DNA of 64,000 nucleotides from DASUPK01 sp963774305. GTDB lineage: Bacteria > Actinomycetota > Thermoleophilia > Solirubrobacterales > 70-9. The translations under genes and the position numbers were made by a program. Below, in pieces: positions 60,106 through 64,000 of the stretch. The stretch is taken from contig CAVZEM010000005.1 of the NCBI GenBank assembly GCA_963774305.1, forward strand, positions 186,001 to 250,000. Reading direction: 5' to 3'. How positions within the stretch are numbered: position 1 is the stretch's first letter; each line of letters begins with the position of its first letter. The notes under the pieces were generated by a model, which was not told the DNA's origin, made no database searches, and saw nothing but the letters and a program-made list of their open reading frames with translations.

Positions 60106-60692
60106 CCCGGTTCGTAGGCCTCACGGGAGGCATCGGAGCCGGGAAGTCGGAGACCCTCGCCGCGTTCGAGCGAGCGGGGGCCGCCACGCTGTCCACCGAT
60201 CGCGTCACGCATGACCTGCTGGATGACGACGAGGTCAGGGCCGCGCTGGTCGAGCGCTGGGGGAACGAGGTCGCGCCAAACGGCAGCATCGACCGCAACA
60301 GGGTGGGGGAGATCGTCTTCGGCGACCGGGAGGAGCTGGCCTGGCTGGAGAGCGTGATGCACCCGCGCGTCGGAGTGCACGTGCTCGAGTGGCGACAGGC
60401 GCTCGGAACCGAGGTGGAGGTGGCCGTCGTCGAGGTCCCGCTGCTCTTCGAGGCGGCGATGGAGGACGCGTTCGACGCGACCGTGGCGGTGGTGGCCGAC
60501 GATGGGATTCGTGACGCGCGGCTGCGCAAGCGTGACCAGGCGGGGCTCGCCGGCAGGGAGGACAGGCAGCTCGACCAGGCGGAGAAAGAGCGCCGTGCCG
60601 ACCACTTGATCCGCAACGATGGCTCGCTTGAGGAGTTGGAGAGAGAGGTGAATGAGCTGTTCGACCAACTGCGCACGGGGGGCGGTGGGTGA
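60102..60692 (+). CDS. coaE: Dephospho-CoA kinase
   Basis: Last step of coenzyme A synthesis. 196 residues starting at TTG in the rpsA stop (TTGA): TRFVGLTGGIGAGKSETLAA contains the P-loop. TLSTDRVTHDLLDDDEV, HPRVGVHVLEWRQ and VVEVPLLFEAAMEDAFD are the usual substrate-binding and LID segments. Followed with a four-base GTGA overlap by the transglycosylase gene. Confidence 0.95.
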   Translation: MTRFVGLTGGIGAGKSETLAAFERAGAATLSTDRVTHDLLDDDEVRAALVERWGNEVAPNGSIDRNRVGEIVFGDREELAWLESVMHPRVGVHVLEWRQALGTEVEVAVVEVPLLFEAAMEDAFDATVAVVADDGIRDARLRKRDQAGLAGREDRQLDQAEKERRADHLIRNDGSLEELEREVNELFDQLRTGGGG

Positions 60693-61336
60693 GCCGCGGC
60701 ACGTCCGTGAGCTCCGCCCGCTCGAAGAAGCGGCGGACCACGCGCACCACGACGCGCAACCGCTCGCAGCGCCGCCGGCGCGCGATGGTGATCGGCGGGA
60801 CCCTGATCGTCGGCGCGCTCGGGGGGTTTCTGCTGGCCAACAGCGACCGCTTCCAGCGAACGCTGGAGGAGGTCACGCTCCCGCTCCAGCACGAGGACAT
60901 CATCCGGCAGCAGGCAGCTGAGAAGGATGTCCCGGCGGACCTGATCGCGGCGGTGATCTACAACGAGTCGCGCTTCCGCGATCAGACGTCCCACGCGGGA
61001 GCCCGTGGCCTGATGCAGATCACGCCGAGCACGGCGAAGGTGATCGAGAGGCTCAGCGGAGGCCAGACCTTCAACTTCGACGACCTCTCGGACCCCGACA
61101 TCAACATCCGTTACGGGACCTTCTACCTTCACTATCTGATCCAGAAGTTCGGCGACAATGAGATCGCCGCGCTGGCCGCCTACAACGCCGGGGAGACGAA
61201 CGTGGCGGCCTGGGGAGGGTCGAGTTTGAGTCTGGACGACATTCCCTTCCCAGAAACCCGCGACTACGTGGAGAATGTGCTGGACAAGCGCGACGAGTAC
61301 GCCCGCCACTACCGTCACGAGCTTGGACTCGACTGA
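60689..61336 (+). CDS. Membrane-anchored lytic transglycosylase (SLT domain)
   Basis: Peptidoglycan-cleaving enzyme, 215 residues. A strongly basic N-terminal cytoplasmic stretch (SKKRRTTRTTTRNRSQRRRR) precedes one membrane helix (~33-50, MVIGGTLIVGALGGFLLA). The Slt domain follows with catalytic E93 in YNESRF, AGARGLMQITPSTAKVI and ALAAYNAGETNVAAWGG. GTG start overlapping the coaE stop, so co-transcribed with rpsA-coaE. Acts outside the membrane in wall remodelling. Confidence 0.95.
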   Translation: MSRGTSVSSARSKKRRTTRTTTRNRSQRRRRAMVIGGTLIVGALGGFLLANSDRFQRTLEEVTLPLQHEDIIRQQAAEKDVPADLIAAVIYNESRFRDQTSHAGARGLMQITPSTAKVIERLSGGQTFNFDDLSDPDINIRYGTFYLHYLIQKFGDNEIAALAAYNAGETNVAAWGGSSLSLDDIPFPETRDYVENVLDKRDEYARHYRHELGLD

Positions 61337-61357
61337 GCAGGGTTCAGAGAGGAGACC

Positions 61358-62188
61358 ATGGAGCTGAGTCGCCGAAACCGCAGCCTGATCGCCTTGCTTG
61401 CCTGCGCATCCGCGCTGGGGCTGTGCGCGGTGCCTTCCGCCGCTCCCGCCGCTCCCCGCGCCCGCGCGTCAATCGTCGGCGGAGGCCGTGCCGACCCGGG
61501 ACAGTGGCCCTTTGCCGTGGCGATCTTCCGCAAGGGGCACATGCACTGCAGTGGCTCGGTCATCGGCCCCACCAAGGTGCTCACGGCCGGCCACTGCGTC
61601 GACGGTTTCAACCTGGCGAACTTCCAGGTGATCGTCGGCCGCCCGACCCTGCGGGACACCTCGGTCGGGCAGTCGATCAGTGTTGTCTCCGGGCGGGTCC
61701 ATCCCGACTTCGAGCAGACGGGCCTGCACGACGTGGCGGTCCTCAACCTCGCCCAGCCGACCAGCGCCACCCCGGTGGCGCTCGCGACGCCGGATCAGAA
61801 CGCGGCCACCACGGCGGTCGGCGCGCAGATGCGCGTTGCCGGGTACGGCGCGACCAACCCGTTCGGCACGCACCTCTCCGGTTTCCTGAAGGCCACGATC
61901 GAGCAGTCGCGGGCCGACAGCCGCTGCCTGAAGGCCTACACGCGCGACCTGTTCGCGCCGGAGAGCATGATCTGCGCCCTCGGTGCGCTCAAGAAGAAGC
62001 CTGGCCGCTTCAAGATCCACACCTCCGCCTGTTCCGGCGACAGCGGCGGCCCGCTGGTCGCGGACACGGCGACCGGCCCGGTCGAGGTCGGGACGGTGTC
62101 CTACGGCGGCGCCCTCTGCGGCCTGCCGGCAGCTCCGACCGTCTACTCGCGGGTCTCGGCCAGCCTGGACTTCATCAACGCCCCGTAG
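61358..62188 (+). CDS. Secreted S1-family (chymotrypsin-fold) serine protease
   Basis: 276-residue secreted protease. Signal peptide (~1-31, SLIALLACASALGLCAVPSA), short pro-region, then mature start IVGGGRADPGQWP at I39. Triad H79 (TAGHC), D125 (HDVAVLNL), S229 (GDSGGP). The residue six before the Ser (trypsin's specificity Asp) is Ser, predicting chymotrypsin- or elastase-like rather than trypsin-like specificity. ATG preceded by AGAGGAG. It ends one base before the convergent copper-protein gene. Confidence 0.93.
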   Translation: MELSRRNRSLIALLACASALGLCAVPSAAPAAPRARASIVGGGRADPGQWPFAVAIFRKGHMHCSGSVIGPTKVLTAGHCVDGFNLANFQVIVGRPTLRDTSVGQSISVVSGRVHPDFEQTGLHDVAVLNLAQPTSATPVALATPDQNAATTAVGAQMRVAGYGATNPFGTHLSGFLKATIEQSRADSRCLKAYTRDLFAPESMICALGALKKKPGRFKIHTSACSGDSGGPLVADTATGPVEVGTVSYGGALCGLPAAPTVYSRVSASLDFINAP

Positions 62189-63787
62189 CTAGTGCTTCTT
62201 GTGCTTCTTCTTTTTCTTGGGCGTGACCACGACCCGCTCCTGCATCTGCACCGGGTGCAGCGCGCAGAAGAAGCGGTAGGTCCCCGGGCGATTGAGCTTC
62301 TGAGTGAAGGTCCGGTTGGCGTCCAGATTGTCGGAGCCGATGCCGAGCGGGCCATTGGCCAGGGTCACGTTGTGAAGCTCATGGCTGGCGAACTGCCAGG
62401 TCAGGTACGAGCCCTGCTTCACACGTAGGTTCGGATCGCCGAAGAAGCGGTCGCCGACCGGGATCACGGTGTTGGTCCCGGCGTTCTGAAGCTGCCCGGG
62501 CGGCGCGTTGATCGGTATCGCCTGGCCGTTCGAATCGAGCCCGGTGAGCGGGATCGTGAACGGAATGGGGCCGCTGCGGCCGGGCTGATTCGCCTTGAAG
62601 ATCGTCCAGTTGGGAACCGGACCGCAGTTCTGGGTCACCGCGGGGTTCTGCGCGAAGTACGCGATCATGATCCCCATCACGCGGACGTGGGGCTGGGAGT
62701 CGTCGTAGATCGAGTTGAGCCTGAGGGTCTCGCCGGCATTGACGGGGAGGCCGGTCGTGTCGCTGAAGGCACTCATGTTGATCGGCCCCGGCTCGTGCAG
62801 AATCGGCCTGACGTTGTAGAAGGGGTGATCGGGGAGGCCCCAGGTCGGATCGGACTCGGCCACCTGTCGGTTGCCGCAGCCCGGTTCCGTCAGCGTCTCC
62901 TTGATCGCACCGCCGTGCACGTGGCCGGCGCCGGCGATCAGGTAGCCGCTGTGGGCGAAGGTGACGTCCTCGGTCTCGTCGGTCGTCGGAGCCGCGGCCG
63001 CCTTCTTCTTGCGCTTCTTGCCCTTCTTGCCATGGCTCTTCTTATGCTTGCTCGCAGCGGAGGCAGTGCTCTTCTTGCCCTTCTTCGCCTTCTGGGCGAC
63101 GCTCGGGATGTTGTAGATCGGATCGGCGCGGCAGTCGCGGACATCGAACCAGTAAGGGGTTACCGGGGTCAGAGGGTTGCTGTCGATCGTCACCTCGTAA
63201 TGGATGAAGGCGTGATCGCTGCTCGAGCGGTGGTTCATCACCATCGCGACGATTCCCCAGTTGTCGGCGCCCTTGGTCTGGTAGCCGTAGCCGGCCGGCA
63301 GCGACATCTTCGCCCGCTCTTCGCCGGCGGCGTAGAAGCGCTGCGGGGCGAAGGTGGCGCCGAAGTCCTTGCGACCGTCAAAGCCCGTGTAGCCCTTGCC
63401 GCCGCAGGTGGTGTCCTGGTGGGCCAGGTTGGTGAAGACGATGTGGTGGAGCATCAACCGCTGAATCGGCACCTGCTCGCCAGTGACGTCGTCGACGACA
63501 TCGGTCTCCATGTGCGTGATGTAGCCGTCCTCGGGCGGAGTGGGGACGACGTCGTACCACTGCCGGACCTCGTAGCCGCCGATCGTCCCGGTCGGGACGT
63601 TGCACTCCCAGGTCGTCAGGGTGCCCACCGTCGGGTTCGCGGTGCAGCCCGGTGACGGGGGAGTCGCGGAGGCCCCGGCGGGCGCGAGCATGGCGATGCC
63701 GGCAACCGCGGCCAGCAGCCCAGCGAACCGGGCCGCCCTGCCAAGGTGCTTTGAATGCGTGCGCGCTTCCTTGCGCCGGGTTCCCAC
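62189..63787 (-). CDS. Secreted copper protein: PHM-like monooxygenase domains with C-terminal cupredoxin
   Basis: 532 residues, GTG 63787 with GAGGAGGA in front. Signal peptide to ~residue 41. The first part resembles copper type II ascorbate-dependent monooxygenase (PHM): HH at 114-115 (MLHHIVF), H186 (MVMNH), then after a Lys-rich insert (KHKKSHGKKGKKRKKK, ~232-262) an HxH at 289/291 (GHVHGG) and H367. The C-terminal domain (~440-522) is a cupredoxin with His 472, Cys 508, His 511 and Met 515 (FFCALHPVQM), a complete type-1 copper site. Ends in KKKKKHKKH. Regulated probably by the divergent TetR protein. Confidence 0.8.
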   Translation of the reverse strand: MGTRRKEARTHSKHLGRAARFAGLLAAVAGIAMLAPAGASATPPSPGCTANPTVGTLTTWECNVPTGTIGGYEVRQWYDVVPTPPEDGYITHMETDVVDDVTGEQVPIQRLMLHHIVFTNLAHQDTTCGGKGYTGFDGRKDFGATFAPQRFYAAGEERAKMSLPAGYGYQTKGADNWGIVAMVMNHRSSSDHAFIHYEVTIDSNPLTPVTPYWFDVRDCRADPIYNIPSVAQKAKKGKKSTASAASKHKKSHGKKGKKRKKKAAAAPTTDETEDVTFAHSGYLIAGAGHVHGGAIKETLTEPGCGNRQVAESDPTWGLPDHPFYNVRPILHEPGPINMSAFSDTTGLPVNAGETLRLNSIYDDSQPHVRVMGIMIAYFAQNPAVTQNCGPVPNWTIFKANQPGRSGPIPFTIPLTGLDSNGQAIPINAPPGQLQNAGTNTVIPVGDRFFGDPNLRVKQGSYLTWQFASHELHNVTLANGPLGIGSDNLDANRTFTQKLNRPGTYRFFCALHPVQMQERVVVTPKKKKKHKKH

Positions 63788-63812
63788 TCTTCCTCCTCTG
63801 GGACTCCGAGAG

Positions 63813-63825
63813 TGACTCGGAGTCA
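63813..63825. promoter_or_regulatory. Operator copy 1 between the copper-protein gene and tetR
   Basis: TGACTC-G-GAGTCA, a perfect 13-base dyad sharing TGACTCGnAGTCA with the site at 63881-63897, 70 bases away centre to centre. It lies between the predicted -10 (reverse TAGTGT at 63838-63843) and start of the copper-protein gene. Confidence 0.6.
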
Positions 63826-63837
63826 ACGACCGCACGC

Positions 63838-63843
63838 ACACTA
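63838..63843 (-). promoter_or_regulatory. -10 element of the copper-protein gene
   Basis: Reverse TAGTGT, about 50 bases before GTG 63787, so this gene has a normal leader with Shine-Dalgarno. Operator copy 1 lies just downstream of the predicted transcription start. Confidence 0.45.
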
Positions 63844-63880
63844 CCAGCGGGGTTCCGTAGCCGGGCACCCACTACTGAGT

Positions 63881-63909
63881 GTTGACTCGAAGTCAACCCG
63901 GACTAAGCT
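63881..63909 (+). promoter_or_regulatory. tetR promoter with operator copy 2 over the -35
   Basis: Palindrome GTTGACT-CGA-AGTCAAC (63881-63897) contains the -35 TTGACT (63882-63887); the -10 TAAGCT (63904-63909) follows after 16 bases. Binding of a repressor here would block the -35, as expected for TetR autorepression. Confidence 0.65.
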
Positions 63910-63929
63910 GACCCATCGCATCGCGTCCC

Positions 63930-64000
63930 CTGACAACCGAGCGGGCCGGCGAGCGCCGGGAGCAGCTCCTTGGCGCCGCCCTCGAGGTCTTCGGCGATCG
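63930..64000 (+). CDS. TetR-family transcriptional regulator, 3' end outside the window
   Basis: Only the N-terminus is present: TTERAGERREQLLGAALEVF followed by GD, the first helix of a TetR DNA-binding domain. No ATG/GTG/TTG lies between the in-frame TGA upstream (63909-63911) and the homologous region; CTG 63930 gives the normal family start (M-TTERAGERR), ATC 63915 is a second option five bases after the -10. It faces the copper-protein gene across two matching operators, so autoregulation and control of that gene are likely. Confidence 0.75.
   Translation, partial: MTTERAGERREQLLGAALEVFGD

Overview
This window is a high-G+C bacterial chromosome segment packed with genes on both strands. 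Overlaps of 1-8 bases at stop/start junctions and GTG starts are common. The best taxonomic reading is an actinobacterium of the class Thermoleophilia (Solirubrobacterales-like). This rests on the overall gene set (SoxR, NAD-malic enzyme with ACT domain, PPi-type phosphofructokinase, four-domain S1 with acidic tail) and on the secreted protein at 33047-33943, whose Lys-rich beta-sandwich tail I associate with that group. This placement is from memory of families, not from a search. I see no rRNA, tRNA, CRISPR array, prophage or insertion sequence, and no gene-free stretch longer than 300 bases.

Layout. 1-6.9 kb: end of a luciferase-like oxidoreductase, acetyl-CoA synthetase, a reverse two-gene unit of unknown function, leucyl-tRNA synthetase, cupin, acylphosphatase. 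6.9-13.5 kb: DNA-uptake genes comEA/comEC with a small reverse gene between them, holA, rpsT, murJ. 13.5-19.3 kb: two NTF2-like proteins, soxR with a divergent target behind a recognisable SoxR box, a methyltransferase, lepA, a membrane/USP-like protein, and a two-subunit MaoC-type dehydratase whose second gene carries an apparent frameshift. 19.4-26.7 kb: housekeeping run hrcA-dnaJ-prmA-murI, a DUF1232 protein, yqeY, phoH-ybeY-era. 26.7-39.1 kb: amino-acid biosynthesis in two units, hisIE-trpE-trpG-trpD-trpC and trpF-trpB-trpA, separated by an HtrA protease, a secreted protein, an SDR and a cyclopropane-fatty-acid synthase. 39.1-49.6 kb: truncated marR, trmO-like gene, PPi-type phosphofructokinase, orphan binding lipoprotein, a reverse operon resembling quinone-detoxification pairs (mhqO/mhqD), acyltransferase, malic enzyme, a six-bladed propeller protein. 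49.7-58.5 kb: polA, then a reverse cassette of Ser/Thr kinase, ABC exporter, 50-residue Arg/Ser/Gly peptide and an ECF sigma factor with a transmembrane segment and Ser/Gly/Asp tail. 58.5-64 kb: rpsA-coaE-lytic transglycosylase, a secreted chymotrypsin-type protease, and a secreted copper protein facing a TetR gene across a promoter region with two matching operators.

Two window-wide signals deserve attention. First, at least fifteen genes have a TAnnnT -10 hexamer 5-9 bases before the start codon with no Shine-Dalgarno, which predicts leaderless transcripts; genes without this have good Shine-Dalgarno sites instead. Second, several genes lack ATG/GTG/TTG at the place where family homology begins, but have CTG or ATC there, sometimes with a good ribosome-binding site or a CTGA stop/start overlap. 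This suggests non-canonical initiation, or in one case a frameshift. The most system-like region is the kinase / exporter / small peptide / membrane-tethered sigma cassette at 52369-56452.
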